A DNA stretch of 64,000 nucleotides. It comes from Pseudarcicella hirudinis (GTDB lineage: Bacteria; Bacteroidota; Bacteroidia; Cytophagales; Spirosomataceae). How positions within the stretch are numbered: position 1 is the stretch's first letter; every line of letters starts with the position of its first letter. The notes below the pieces were generated by a model. The model saw only the letters and a list, made by a program, of their open reading frames with translations, searched no databases and was not told where the DNA came from. Where the stretch lies: the NCBI RefSeq assembly GCF_900115665.1, contig NZ_FOXH01000005.1:124001-188000 (forward strand). The letters are read 5' to 3'. The position numbers and the translations under genes are program-made. Below are positions 17,986-27,466 of the stretch, in pieces.

Positions 17986-18383
17986 AAAGACGCTGGAAAA
18001 ACCACTGGGCGACACCCCGCTGTCCTCTACCCGCTTTTTCTCTTTGGTACTTGCATTGCTGGTCATACTGTTATGTTGTTTTGCCTGCCAGCAACCTGAT
18101 GCAAATGAAAGGCCCTCAACCAGGAAGGAAATCCCCGGTTTGAAACCGGGGATTTCACGGTTTACCAGCAGGTTCGGGTTATGATGGAAATGATATCGGC
18201 CCAAACGACTCTTCATCGCCCTGCTTTCGGTTATCGACTCCTCTGGAACCTGGCAAATGTGAAATAGCCAAAAATGCAGGAGCTCATGGCCTGAGCAAAT
18301 ACCCCATTTTCTCGCAAGGCATTCCACAGCCACCTGGTGTATTTAACGTCAATGGTAAGCCTATATCTCAAAACCATTGCTGA
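17957..18383 (+). pseudogene. Probable decayed lipoprotein-like gene remnant
   Basis: From 17957 an open frame without a start codon encodes a lipoprotein-like signal (FFSLVLALLVILLCCFAC, then QQPDANERPST) and stops at 18182-18184. One base out of frame, an open stretch from 18144 to the TGA at 18381 continues with GYDGNDIGPNDSSS and later GLSKYPIFSQGIPQ. The join near 18177 looks like a frameshift in a former gene. A perfect 29-base palindrome lies inside. No homologue is recognised; the call rests on the signal-like segment and the adjoining frames. Confidence 0.3.
18128..18156. repeat. Perfect 29-base palindrome
   Basis: GAAATCCCCGGTTT (18128-18141), one central G, and AAACCGGGGATTTC (18143-18156) are exact reverse complements. 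No T run follows on either strand. It is the most perfect long palindrome seen in the window. It lies in the 667-base gap before the VioB-like operon; downstream to 18652 I see no gene and no clear promoter. Confidence 0.85.
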
Positions 18384-18652
18384 TGTCTATATCGTGACAG
18401 TCAGGGCCGGAAAATCTGCCTTGTTTAAAAAATTCTGATCCGGAATCAGAAAATCTGCCTGATTATTTACCTGAGTTTAGAATAAACAGGTATTTATACC
18501 GGTAATATAATAAACATAATTTATAGTCAAATCCAGACAAATCTGACCATCAACGTTTCACAAAAAATCTTTTTAAAACTTTTATTGTTAATATTCTACA
18601 CTTATCAAATTATTGAGTAAATTCACATGATAACCTACATAACTATAAACAC

Positions 18653-20584
18653 ATGGCTTATTTAAATGCACCGAGATTAATCTTTTCGGGAGACTTTTTG
18701 TCTGATGTCTCCACTGTAAACAACGACACCGCTCACTACAACAACGCTACATTTCAACCCAATTTCCAGGAATTTGGGAAAGGAAGTGCCAACGGCTGGT
18801 GGAATCCTGAAGGAGGAGCTGTTTTCGATTTTCAGAATTGTACAGTTCAGCAGCTTGCCTTACCGGATGGCACAATTCTGTCTGATTCTTCCGAAGATAT
18901 CCTTATTGGCCGGATTGTATCAGGTTCTGAGGGAAGACCTACCGGAAAAATGGTAGATCTTGACCCCGATGCTCAGATGGTTTCAGCACTTTGGTGCGCC
19001 CAATTGCGTATCTGTACTCCTCAAAATGAATTATTACTGCAAGGTGACATCACTACCACCTCTTTCCGCGACATTCAGTTAAGACAAACAAGCGGAGCTG
19101 CAGTAAACGGACAGGCCCTGGGAGCTTCCTGGACTTCGGTTCTTACTAATCTGGTTTGGGGAGAAAAAGCCGAAAACTCAGCTTTTTTAAAAATCCTTAA
19201 AGAAACTACGCAGGAAGATAAACTTGCACTTAATCTTAATGCTTTCGGGTACTATTATAATCACGCTCCGGATGGCAGATTTTCTCTTGGCAGAATTCTG
19301 GGGTCCATTGGTCCCTGGTTTAAAGGTGAACCTGAAACATTTGCTCCTTGCAGACGCCTGTATGGTGTATTAAATCTTAAACCGAAAAATCCGTTTGTTT
19401 ATTTCGGGAACAGTAATTTTCAGGTGGACACTGCTGCCAAAAGGCTTACCATTGATTTTGGCAATAGCTTTCCTATTTCAGACTCGCTGGGTACAATCAA
19501 TACTACAAGCACTTTTATTTTAGGGGTAGCCAATAATCCTTTAAGCAATGGCGCCTCTTTGGATATTCAGTACCTCAATAAAAGTGATTTTATAGAGATC
19601 GGATTACTTGATTACCAGGCAGGTCCTGACTGGCTGAATAAAACCGGAGGTATTGTTATTTTTGAGAATTTACCGGAGGCTACCTTACAGGCACTGGAAA
19701 ATCGTCAATTGGTATTACTAAGTCCTTCCGCAACAGATCCGACTCAGTTCGGGCTTTTGGCAAGGGAGTCAGTAGATGGTTATCTGGTACGGGCTGATAA
19801 TTTTGTTCAGAGAATCGATACCGGGCAAACCAATATTATCAATTTTTATACCTATCAATGGGGAAAAACGCTTCCGAATGCCACTATTTCAGTAAGTATG
19901 GAAGCACCAACACCGGATACTCCTGTTGGTCCGCAAAATCCTATCAGTGAAATTTACGGAAACAATTTCCCTCAGGATGGACTCAGCTATTGTACTTCCG
20001 TGACAACTGATTCAGACGGTTTCGGGCAATTATCTATTACAGGTAATGCCATTCACAGTCCAAGAGTTTACCTCGATGGTCAGATCTATACTTTTGACTA
20101 TCAGTTACCGACAGTTGACCCGGCTTTCGGCATCGAAAATATTATAGTACATCTGCGAGATTATTATGCCGTCCCTGAAAATCCTGTTTGGGGAGACATT
20201 TCTCAGACCATGATTCAATATGCGAACCTCTATCCTATTATGAGTAAGTATATTGTCAATCTGGCCAATCCGGAAGATCTCCAACTCAAGAAAAATATCC
20301 TGCTTTTTGCCTTTAGCAGAGATATCAATGATACGATGCATATGCCTGTAACCAGAGACCTCTCTGATGCCAAAAGGCAGACGATTCTTAAATGGCTGAA
20401 CAATCCCAATATGGAAAGCAAGACGCCCGTATTTAAAAGCGATGCGGTCTCTTCTCCGGAAAATCCTATTTCACCTGGTACCCCTCTGAATGAACAACAG
20501 ATGAAATACAAAGAAGCTGTAAAAGCCAAAAACGGCTCAATGCTTTCATTTCCGGAAATTGAAAACCCATTTGGAAACATTTAG
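18653..20584 (+). CDS. VioB-like N-terminal half (iminophenylpyruvate dimer synthase family)
   Basis: A 643-residue cytoplasmic protein. Its opening (MAYLNAPRLIFSG, then NNDTAHYNN and GWWNPEGGA) resembles the start of violacein enzyme VioB as I recall it (PRIHFRG..NAPTANRD). Its last third has YANLYPIMSKYIVNL and MPVTRDLSDAKRQTILKWL, matching the VioB segments around YPFMSDK and MPSTRELSAPKA. VioB, RebD and StaD couple two indole-pyruvate imines. Here the ferritin-like half is a separate gene 24 bases downstream; the two products together have 993 residues, about the size of VioB. No amino-acid oxidase partner is nearby, so the substrate is unknown. Confidence 0.65.
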   Translation: MAYLNAPRLIFSGDFLSDVSTVNNDTAHYNNATFQPNFQEFGKGSANGWWNPEGGAVFDFQNCTVQQLALPDGTILSDSSEDILIGRIVSGSEGRPTGKMVDLDPDAQMVSALWCAQLRICTPQNELLLQGDITTTSFRDIQLRQTSGAAVNGQALGASWTSVLTNLVWGEKAENSAFLKILKETTQEDKLALNLNAFGYYYNHAPDGRFSLGRILGSIGPWFKGEPETFAPCRRLYGVLNLKPKNPFVYFGNSNFQVDTAAKRLTIDFGNSFPISDSLGTINTTSTFILGVANNPLSNGASLDIQYLNKSDFIEIGLLDYQAGPDWLNKTGGIVIFENLPEATLQALENRQLVLLSPSATDPTQFGLLARESVDGYLVRADNFVQRIDTGQTNIINFYTYQWGKTLPNATISVSMEAPTPDTPVGPQNPISEIYGNNFPQDGLSYCTSVTTDSDGFGQLSITGNAIHSPRVYLDGQIYTFDYQLPTVDPAFGIENIIVHLRDYYAVPENPVWGDISQTMIQYANLYPIMSKYIVNLANPEDLQLKKNILLFAFSRDINDTMHMPVTRDLSDAKRQTILKWLNNPNMESKTPVFKSDAVSSPENPISPGTPLNEQQMKYKEAVKAKNGSMLSFPEIENPFGNI

Positions 20585-20608
20585 AAAACCATTTAAAAAT
20601 CTACTGAA

Positions 20609-21661
20609 ATGCTAAGATTAGACTCAAAATACGTTCAAATGGTCGAAAGCGCAACCTCGCTTGCAGACCTGCATTTTCTATTCCAGAAAGCGATAGAGCT
20701 GGAACACGCAACTATTCCTCCTTACCTTACTGCGATGTATTCTTTAAAACCCGGGACTAATGCCGGACCAAAAGGAATCATCCACTCCATTGTAATAGAA
20801 GAAATGCTGCATATGACAATTTCTTCCAATATTCTGAATGCTTTGGGCGGGCAACCCGTTATTAACAAAGCGGATTTTGTTCCTTCATATCCGGGAAATC
20901 TGCCCATGGGAATCGGTGGCGGTTTGATAGTAGGGATCGAAAAGTTTTCAAAAGATCTGGTTAAAAATGTCTTTATGGAGATTGAAGAGCCTGAAAATCC
21001 GATTGAATTTAAGGTTATGTTATCTGCTGAAGACGTTACGTATAAGACTATCGGAGAGTTTTATGCTGCCCTTCAGAAAAAAATAGGCGAACTGGCTGAT
21101 GATAAATTACCGGGTGATCCGGCCAGACAGGTTACATCCAACTTCTTCCCTTCAGATTTATTGTATCCGATTCTTACAAAAGAGGATGCTATTAATGCCA
21201 TTAATATTATCGTAGAACAAGGTGAAGGCACAACAACTTCTCCGCTTGATCAGGATGGAGAAGTGGCTCATTATTATCGTTTTGAGGAAATTTATGTAGG
21301 AAAAAAACTGGTTAAAAATCCGGATGCTCCTAATGGTTTCTCTTTCAGCGGTGATCCTATTCCTTTTGATGCAGCCAGTGTTTATCCGATATTCCCGAAT
21401 ACAAAAACAGATATGCTTCCGGAGGGTACAGAAGCAAGACGCAGAATGAACGAATTCAATTCAAGCTATTATTCTTTGCTGGATGGACTGCATACAGCTT
21501 TTAACGGAGAACCGGGAAATCTTGATAATTGTATCGGACTGATGTATGACATCAAACTTTATGCTGAAAAGCTATGTGCTATGCCATTTCCGGGGAAAGA
21601 CGGCTATACCATTGCTCCTTCATTTGAATTTATAAGTCCTGCCGAATTTTTATTGACTTAA
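20609..21661 (+). CDS. Ferritin-like domain protein (VioB C-terminal-like half)
   Basis: A 350-residue protein of the ferritin-like family found as the C-terminal half of VioB. AIELEHATIPPYL (Glu32 region) and IEEMLHM (Glu64/Glu65, His68) supply carboxylate and histidine ligands of a di-iron helix bundle. VEQGEG near residue 203 and the downstream HYYRFEE match VioB's DQGEG and HxxF region. It is the second gene of an operon with the VioB N-terminal-like protein and ends at a strong terminator. It probably forms a complex with that partner. Oxidative or haem-containing chemistry is inferred from the family only. Confidence 0.75.
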   Translation: MLRLDSKYVQMVESATSLADLHFLFQKAIELEHATIPPYLTAMYSLKPGTNAGPKGIIHSIVIEEMLHMTISSNILNALGGQPVINKADFVPSYPGNLPMGIGGGLIVGIEKFSKDLVKNVFMEIEEPENPIEFKVMLSAEDVTYKTIGEFYAALQKKIGELADDKLPGDPARQVTSNFFPSDLLYPILTKEDAINAINIIVEQGEGTTTSPLDQDGEVAHYYRFEEIYVGKKLVKNPDAPNGFSFSGDPIPFDAASVYPIFPNTKTDMLPEGTEARRRMNEFNSSYYSLLDGLHTAFNGEPGNLDNCIGLMYDIKLYAEKLCAMPFPGKDGYTIAPSFEFISPAEFLLT

Positions 21662-21680
21662 ACGTAAGCCGGGCTATTGC

Positions 21681-21729
21681 AAAAAAGGACTCATGGAAAA
21701 TTACGATGGTTTTTCCTGAGTCCTTTTTT
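21681..21729. terminator. Bidirectional terminator
   Basis: AAAAAAGGACTCA (21681-21693) and TGAGTCCTTTTTT (21717-21729) are perfect 13-base arms, with an inner GGAAAA/TTTTCC pairing. The T run is at the plus-strand end, and the A run gives one to minus-strand transcripts. It separates the convergent VioB-like operon and SusD gene. Confidence 0.92.
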
Positions 21730-21753
21730 AAATTGGTTGACAAAGCTGCATGT

Positions 21754-23016
21754 CTACTTATGCGTCTCTACTTCCGGCACACTGATCCATTGATATTTTC
21801 TCTCCAAAAATCCGGGTTTTGTATCACCATTTAAATTGAATCTCCGTAAATCAATTAACCGTGTCCCTCTGAAAGACAAAAATACTCTTCGGATTCCAGC
21901 AAAGTCAGCAAGAACAGGCTGGGTTTTGAGGTTGGAATTGCCACTGGCATCATATTTTACAATCACTGAATTGACGAGCGCAGCGGCATCACCTGTTACT
22001 AATTTTCTCGTCACCAGTTCAGCACGAATCAATTGCATTTCGTCAAAATCAGATACCATCAAGGGATCACGCTCAGCAAATAATGTCAAAGACCAATGCC
22101 CTTTGGCAGCTTTTACTACAGGGACTCTGGCTTTTTCAGCAGTAGTTTTCAAGGCAGAGACCAAAGTAGCATCTACTGCCGCATCTCTTACATTGACATT
22201 TAATGCTGTAAAGAATGCATTTGAAGCCGTATTAACTGTATTGATAAACTGAAAGTTTTCCTTTGCCTGAAAAGTCTGGTCAATATGTGCTGATGCCAAT
22301 GTATAATTACCTGAATGAATACCGAGTTTAGCCAGTAATGAATGTAATAAGCGTTGTTCCTGAGCAGATGCACCGGAAAGAGCATCTTCCCAGTATTTTT
22401 GCGCTTTGCCATAAGCGTCGGAATGACTCACCAAAGCTCCGTTCACATACACAGACCTCTGAGTATTGCTTACGCTGAAATAATCTGCAAGCATCATCCA
22501 GGCATATCCTGCATGTAATCTGGCATTAAAAAGTGCTTTATTTTTAATTAAATCAGTATCTGCATTCGGATTTACAACTTTAACAGTTGCAACCAATGCA
22601 ATGGCATCCTCTGCCCTGGCTCTGTAATTTTGTATAGCCGACCATGAGCTGTACAAAGTAAGATCGTCCGGAGACAGCTTATCATCGTCCAGTTCTTTGT
22701 AAAATTGTGAGTTAGGAACGGCGGTTGAAGAGATTTCGTCTACAATAGCTCCTGATGCCACAAGTAAAGAGGAAGAGGCTGAGGAGCCTGCTCTCCACAC
22801 CCCGGCAATTACAGGTCCCCCAACATAATTTTTATCAACAATACTGCCTAACATCCCCAGGCTGCCTAATTGAGATTCTTCCACGGTATTACTTGGAAGT
22901 ATGGTGTCATTTACCCAATTATCACATGAAACCAGTGCTGAGCAGGAAAGTGTTGTCAGAAGTATCCGTTTTGCTCCTGAAAGAAAAGATATTTTTATAT
23001 TATTCAGATATTTCAT
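21754..23016 (-). CDS. RagB/SusD-like outer membrane lipoprotein (short)
   Basis: A 420-residue surface lipoprotein with lipobox LVSC near residue 26 and helical, tetratricopeptide-like repeats typical of SusD (YSSWSAIQNYRARAEDAIAL, NKALFNARLHAGYAWMMLADYF). The end DLRRFNLNGDTKPGF resembles the C-terminus of SusD proteins. At 420 residues it is shorter than polysaccharide-binding SusDs (500-650). I start at the ATG 23014-23016, four bases after the SusC stop, rather than an upstream TTG. It pairs with the SusC before it to import a ligand. Ligand unknown; the adjoining PepSY gene hints at metal-related uptake. Confidence 0.85.
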   Translation of the reverse strand: MKYLNNIKISFLSGAKRILLTTLSCSALVSCDNWVNDTILPSNTVEESQLGSLGMLGSIVDKNYVGGPVIAGVWRAGSSASSSLLVASGAIVDEISSTAVPNSQFYKELDDDKLSPDDLTLYSSWSAIQNYRARAEDAIALVATVKVVNPNADTDLIKNKALFNARLHAGYAWMMLADYFSVSNTQRSVYVNGALVSHSDAYGKAQKYWEDALSGASAQEQRLLHSLLAKLGIHSGNYTLASAHIDQTFQAKENFQFINTVNTASNAFFTALNVNVRDAAVDATLVSALKTTAEKARVPVVKAAKGHWSLTLFAERDPLMVSDFDEMQLIRAELVTRKLVTGDAAALVNSVIVKYDASGNSNLKTQPVLADFAGIRRVFLSFRGTRLIDLRRFNLNGDTKPGFLERKYQWISVPEVETHK

Positions 23017-23020
23017 AATG

Positions 23021-25870
23021 CTAAAATCCAATGTTTAAGTTAAGTGCAAAAGTTTTGGGTGCCGGAACTGCTGTCCAGTCATAAGAAAGACTTCCGATTC
23101 CTCTGGTTCGGCTGCTTCCTCCCTGAGAGTCAATCTGAGGCTCAGCTCCTTTGTAACTTGTATTAAGCCAAAGGTTATTTCCTGTCACAGAAATCACACA
23201 ACGTTTAAGCACTCCTCCTGTTTGTCTTGCAGCCCAGGTGCCAAGATCATAGGAGATTGTCAGGTTACTAAGTCTTATGAAATCATTTGATTCAATGTAA
23301 TTACCACGATAATTCGCATATTTTGCCAATTCAGTTGCAGTTGCCCTGTAAGCATCTGTATCCGGGGTCTGTGTTGCCAGTAACGCTTTCAAATCTTCTG
23401 AAGCTTTAAAGTTATCACCTTGAGAAGCCACATTTCTCATGGAAATATTATACACTTTGGCTCCCTGAGAATACGTAAAAAGAGATTGGATACTCAGATT
23501 TCCCAGCAACTGGGCTCTGAATCCGAAAGAACCATTAAAAGTTGGAAAAGGTTTTCCAAGATATTTCAGCTCGCTTTCTTTCGCTCCTGTATATACACCG
23601 GCAGCATTGAAAACCGGGCCTTCAGAAACGGTTGAATAAAAGGCATAAGTAGGCAATCCCTGTCGGATCAGACTTACCGTATTTAAAATATCACGCCCGT
23701 TAGCATTTATCACTTCATTTGACTGATGGTTGAGTATGGCGAAAACATCTATGCTGTTTTTATTATTGTTACTGGTGAAAACACGACTGTTTATTGAAAG
23801 TTCAATTCCCTGGCCGCTCACAATTCCTATATTTTCAGGATAGTCTCCACTCAGACTGGAAGGCCAGCCTAATGATGGTTTTAAGGTAGTATAAACAATG
23901 GCATCAGTTGTTCTCTGACGATAATAGGTAAAACTTATTCTTTGTTTGAATAAATTAATATCTGTACCAAATTCAAGTTCACTTGTTCTTTCAGGTTTAA
24001 TGTCCGGATTTCCTTTTGTATTCGGGGTAACAGAAGTTCCGAATGAAGAATTCTGAACCAGATACGAAGTCTGTGCATCAGTTGGATAAGGTAATCTGCC
24101 AGATTGTCCATAAGAAGCTCTTAGTTTCCATTCGTCAACTTTTCCATGCAGAAACGGTAGTTTTGCAATGTTATAAGCAACACTCACAGTAGGATACCAT
24201 ATACTGGCCACATTACGGCCGACCATGTTGGAAACATCTCTTCTCAATCCGGTATTGATAAACAGTACGTCATTATAACTCAAGAATGCTTCTCCGTATA
24301 ATCCATGTGTACGTTTTTCAAAGTCAGTTTCTCCTACACTCAATATCTCAGCAGCAGAACCTACATTACTTATGCCGTCAACTGCAAAATTACGCACATT
24401 GATTGTACTGGATTTTTCATAAGATCTGGTCAATTGTGAAAGCAATACCAGATTCAGTTGCAGCTTTGAATTAAGAATAAAATTACGGTTCAGTTTAAAA
24501 TCCCAGTTCAGATTGTCATTGCTTCTGTTACTTAATGTTTTACTGCCTGTATTGGAAGTACCTAACAAATATCCGTAAGCAAGGTAATTTACTCCTTTAA
24601 TATTATTTACATCCAGACCAATGAGTGTTTCCATTTTTATGTCCAGCGGAAAGGTATAGCCCGCCTTTACACTTCCTGTAAAACGACTGTTATCATAGCT
24701 TTTATCAATAGCTCTCCAGGTATCTTCTGTAATATAAGCCCAGGGCTCCTTGGTGCGCATCAGGTTCCAGATGGCATCATTCCGGCCTGAAGCAGATTGC
24801 GGAATACTGAGTTTTCCTTTTACGAAACCGGCAGTTAAAGCAAGTTTAAAGCGATCTTTTGAGAAATCGTAACCGGCTCTGATGGTTTGTCTGTCATCCC
24901 GGTTTCCCGGTACGATACCATTTACGACGTTGTTATTTACAGAAAAGAAAAGGCTGTTATTCTGGTCAAACTGAGCCGTCATATTAGCATAAACCTGCTG
25001 TTCTGTTCCTTTATCAAAGAAATTATTAATAGCATCGTTATTTACAAACTGGGTATATTTATTTGCCAGCTGACTGAATCCGGTTGTGTATTTAGCATTT
25101 ACAGAAATCCCTTTTTTACCGGACACACCTCTTTTAGTCTGAATTACAATTACCCCGTTAGCTGCTTCCGCCCCATATGAAGCCGCTGCTGAAGGCCCCT
25201 TTATCACATCAATCGAGGCAATATCATTTAGCGGAAGGTCATTCAAGGCGCTCATCCCTTCCTGTGAAGAATTTATATCACTTGTATTGCTGTTATTGTA
25301 ACGAATTCCATCAATGAAAATCAAGGGATCACGGTCCATACTAAATGTAGCAGAAGAACGAATATCAAACCTGATCGGCATTCCCACTTTTCCATTGGTA
25401 TTATACACCTGAGCCCCGCTGATCCGGCCGTTCATGATATCTGCCAATGAGGAAGGATTGCTGGTTTCGACAATCTTACCGGCATCGATATGTTCAATGT
25501 TTGCGCCGATTGCTTTTTTGCTCCTTGAGTTTGCCAAACTTGCCGTTACCGTTACTTCATTCAGAAGTATTCCCGGCTCCATATAAAACTTTTGCTCCGG
25601 ATTTTGCAATAAATCATTATAACTTAACTCAAGTGTTTTAAAACCTGTAAAGCTGAGAATCAGCCTTTCGTGTTCTTTTACCGTTACATTGAATTTACCT
25701 GAGACATCTGTAGTAGTTCCATGCTGGGTTTTACCTCTTATGACAATATTTACGCCGGGAAGGACTTCTTTGGAATCCTTATCATATACGGTACCTTTTA
25801 TACTGATCTGGGCATTCGCGACAAAGCCCATTAACATCAGTATGACTGAGAAAATAGAAATTCTGTTCAT
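23021..25870 (-). CDS. SusC/RagA TonB-dependent outer membrane transporter
   Basis: A 949-residue TonB-linked receptor. A signal peptide ends near ANA/Q (residue 20). A carboxypeptidase-regulatory-like domain follows (residues 22-105), then the plug with the SusC hallmark DPLIFIDGIRYNN and SIDVIKGPSAAASYGAEAANGVIVIQTKRG, and a 22-strand barrel ending in NLNIGF. It lacks an STN domain, so it is not expected to signal through a FecR/sigma pair. It forms a complex with the SusD encoded directly downstream. Confidence 0.94.
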   Translation of the reverse strand: MNRISIFSVILMLMGFVANAQISIKGTVYDKDSKEVLPGVNIVIRGKTQHGTTTDVSGKFNVTVKEHERLILSFTGFKTLELSYNDLLQNPEQKFYMEPGILLNEVTVTASLANSRSKKAIGANIEHIDAGKIVETSNPSSLADIMNGRISGAQVYNTNGKVGMPIRFDIRSSATFSMDRDPLIFIDGIRYNNSNTSDINSSQEGMSALNDLPLNDIASIDVIKGPSAAASYGAEAANGVIVIQTKRGVSGKKGISVNAKYTTGFSQLANKYTQFVNNDAINNFFDKGTEQQVYANMTAQFDQNNSLFFSVNNNVVNGIVPGNRDDRQTIRAGYDFSKDRFKLALTAGFVKGKLSIPQSASGRNDAIWNLMRTKEPWAYITEDTWRAIDKSYDNSRFTGSVKAGYTFPLDIKMETLIGLDVNNIKGVNYLAYGYLLGTSNTGSKTLSNRSNDNLNWDFKLNRNFILNSKLQLNLVLLSQLTRSYEKSSTINVRNFAVDGISNVGSAAEILSVGETDFEKRTHGLYGEAFLSYNDVLFINTGLRRDVSNMVGRNVASIWYPTVSVAYNIAKLPFLHGKVDEWKLRASYGQSGRLPYPTDAQTSYLVQNSSFGTSVTPNTKGNPDIKPERTSELEFGTDINLFKQRISFTYYRQRTTDAIVYTTLKPSLGWPSSLSGDYPENIGIVSGQGIELSINSRVFTSNNNKNSIDVFAILNHQSNEVINANGRDILNTVSLIRQGLPTYAFYSTVSEGPVFNAAGVYTGAKESELKYLGKPFPTFNGSFGFRAQLLGNLSIQSLFTYSQGAKVYNISMRNVASQGDNFKASEDLKALLATQTPDTDAYRATATELAKYANYRGNYIESNDFIRLSNLTISYDLGTWAARQTGGVLKRCVISVTGNNLWLNTSYKGAEPQIDSQGGSSRTRGIGSLSYDWTAVPAPKTFALNLNIGF

Positions 25871-26021
25871 ACGTTTTAATTAATTTTTCAAAAATATTCT
25901 ATGAGTAATGATGGGTATTATTTTAATCTGTCTATTTGTATTGTTGTGATATCGGCAAAAAAAGAGCATCATATCATTTGTCATGATACTTGCTCTATTG
26001 GCATTAATTCTATATTCAGGC

Positions 26022-27407
26022 TTAAACCTGGACCTTGTTCATCAAAGGCTGCTTAGCTTTATGAGAGACATATCCGGCAGGTATTGCTGCGGGTTTTGAA
26101 GTTTGCTGTCTGGCTGTTTTTTTTCCCTTCCTGATTCGTCCCCACCAGATCAGAAATCCGGTCACAGGCAAACTGGTGGCAATCAGACAGGCCATAACAT
26201 AAAGTATTTTAGAGAATGTTCCGAAGATTTCTCCTGTATGAAGTCCAAATACCAGGGAAACAATCTTGTCTCCCGTCTTTTTATCAGAAAAACGTTCAAG
26301 TTTTAAAACCTTGCCGCTATACTGGTCAAAAGTTACCCGGTCTGTTCCGGCATCAGGGAAAAAGCCTGTTTTTGCTTTTTGTATTGATATCGCTTCCAAT
26401 GAATCTGTCGGAACTGAAATACGGGTTAATGACGGATAAGGGTAAACGTTCTTTGCTTTTGCCAGTATATCATCCAGACTTAAAGCATTTGAATTGGCCA
26501 AATACTGAGATTGCAATGGCTTGCTTTCTTTCTCCTTCTTTTCCCGGAGAGCATTGCTAAATCCTTCTCTATACCATTTAAAAGAAAAATAAGGACCTGT
26601 GACTGCCATAATTGTTACAAAGATGAACGTGTAAAATCCGAGCGACTTATGTAAATCGAAATTCATGCGGCGCCAGTTGCCATCGGTCTTAATTTTAAAA
26701 CCACCTTTCCAGAGGTTCCATTTATTCCAGCTTTTTACTTTCGCCGGCAGCCACAGTATCAATCCTGTCAGTTCAAGCAGAATCATTAAAATTGATGAAG
26801 TACCGATAATGGCTTTTCCTGTATCACGATTATCTTCCATAAGCAGCCAGCGGTGCAGTTTTAATACCGTACTGAAAAACTTTGAAGTCGGGGTTTGAGA
26901 TTCTCCCTGAATAACTCCGGTATAAGGATTTACCAGATATCTCTTAATCCGGTCACGGTCTTTTTGTGCAGCTTTTTTATCATTTCCTTTTCCTTTCTCT
27001 CCTGCTTTTTTATCAGATTTCTCCTTATTTCCGGGCTTTCCTTCTGCCATCTTATTCTTTTTTTCCTCCGCCTCTTCAGCTTTTCTTTTTTCAATAATAT
27101 CATTAGGAGTTACAGTGAAGGTCCAGGCTTCATTTTTAATATCTGAAATCTGAATATTAGTAACTTTTGAATCTTTTTTTTCCCGCTCAATATTCCTGAT
27201 AAGCCCGGCTAAAGGCAAAGCCTGATCTTTCCCATCTGTTTTAACAAAAAATTTATCACTATCCACCCATTGTGTTATTTCCCGTTGAAATACATAAATT
27301 GTGCCGGTCAGACAAACGATAAACAAAACGATAGTAGTAGGAATACCAACCCACAAGTGAATGTCATTAATCAGCTTTCTGAAAGTATAATTTTTAGCCA
27401 TTGCCAT
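26022..27407 (-). CDS. PepSY-associated membrane protein with Lys-rich insert
   Basis: A 461-residue inner-membrane protein of the PepSY_TM family (PiuB/FoxB-like). The first membrane segment follows IHLWVGIPTTIVLF, the PepSY-type periplasmic region spans about 50-200 and 290-385, and further membrane segments lie near 205-230, 250-275 and 395-420. Residues 106-156 are an unusual highly charged insert (repeated Glu/Lys/Gly) absent from the paralogue at 45083. Family members are thought to reduce or process iron-siderophore complexes taken up by TonB receptors. It is 151 bases upstream of the SusC gene on the same strand, and its promoter carries an iron-type operator candidate. Confidence 0.88.
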   Translation of the reverse strand: MAMAKNYTFRKLINDIHLWVGIPTTIVLFIVCLTGTIYVFQREITQWVDSDKFFVKTDGKDQALPLAGLIRNIEREKKDSKVTNIQISDIKNEAWTFTVTPNDIIEKRKAEEAEEKKNKMAEGKPGNKEKSDKKAGEKGKGNDKKAAQKDRDRIKRYLVNPYTGVIQGESQTPTSKFFSTVLKLHRWLLMEDNRDTGKAIIGTSSILMILLELTGLILWLPAKVKSWNKWNLWKGGFKIKTDGNWRRMNFDLHKSLGFYTFIFVTIMAVTGPYFSFKWYREGFSNALREKKEKESKPLQSQYLANSNALSLDDILAKAKNVYPYPSLTRISVPTDSLEAISIQKAKTGFFPDAGTDRVTFDQYSGKVLKLERFSDKKTGDKIVSLVFGLHTGEIFGTFSKILYVMACLIATSLPVTGFLIWWGRIRKGKKTARQQTSKPAAIPAGYVSHKAKQPLMNKVQV

Positions 27408-27431
27408 AAAAAGATGAAGTTATTCTTTTTG

Positions 27432-27466
27432 CAAAGGTAATTTATTTAGACTAATTATAAATAATA
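27432..27466 (-). promoter_or_regulatory. PepSY promoter -7 element and iron-type operator
   Basis: On the minus strand TACCTTTG (27432-27439) fits the -7 consensus. Directly upstream lies the inverted repeat TTATTTA-N9-TAAATAA (27442-27464). The 25-base site 27442-27466 matches the reverse complement of 40047-40071 at 23 positions; a third copy is at 39987-40010. A repressor bound here would block the promoter. Fur is the natural candidate because all sites precede PepSY/TonB-receptor genes. The rest of the gap up to 27879 shows no gene. Confidence 0.6.

Noticed and set aside
17911-18333. 140-codon open frame on the minus strand
   Set aside because: It runs over the end of a plus-strand gene and the palindrome, has no signal, motif or promoter, and reads like mirror sequence.
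18653-21661. Complete violacein or indolocarbazole cluster
   Set aside because: Only the VioB-like pair is present; no oxidase, VioE-like or monooxygenase genes adjoin.
21754-23031. TTG start at 23031 for the short SusD
   Set aside because: The ATG at 23014-23016 is four bases after the SusC stop and directly precedes a normal lipoprotein signal.
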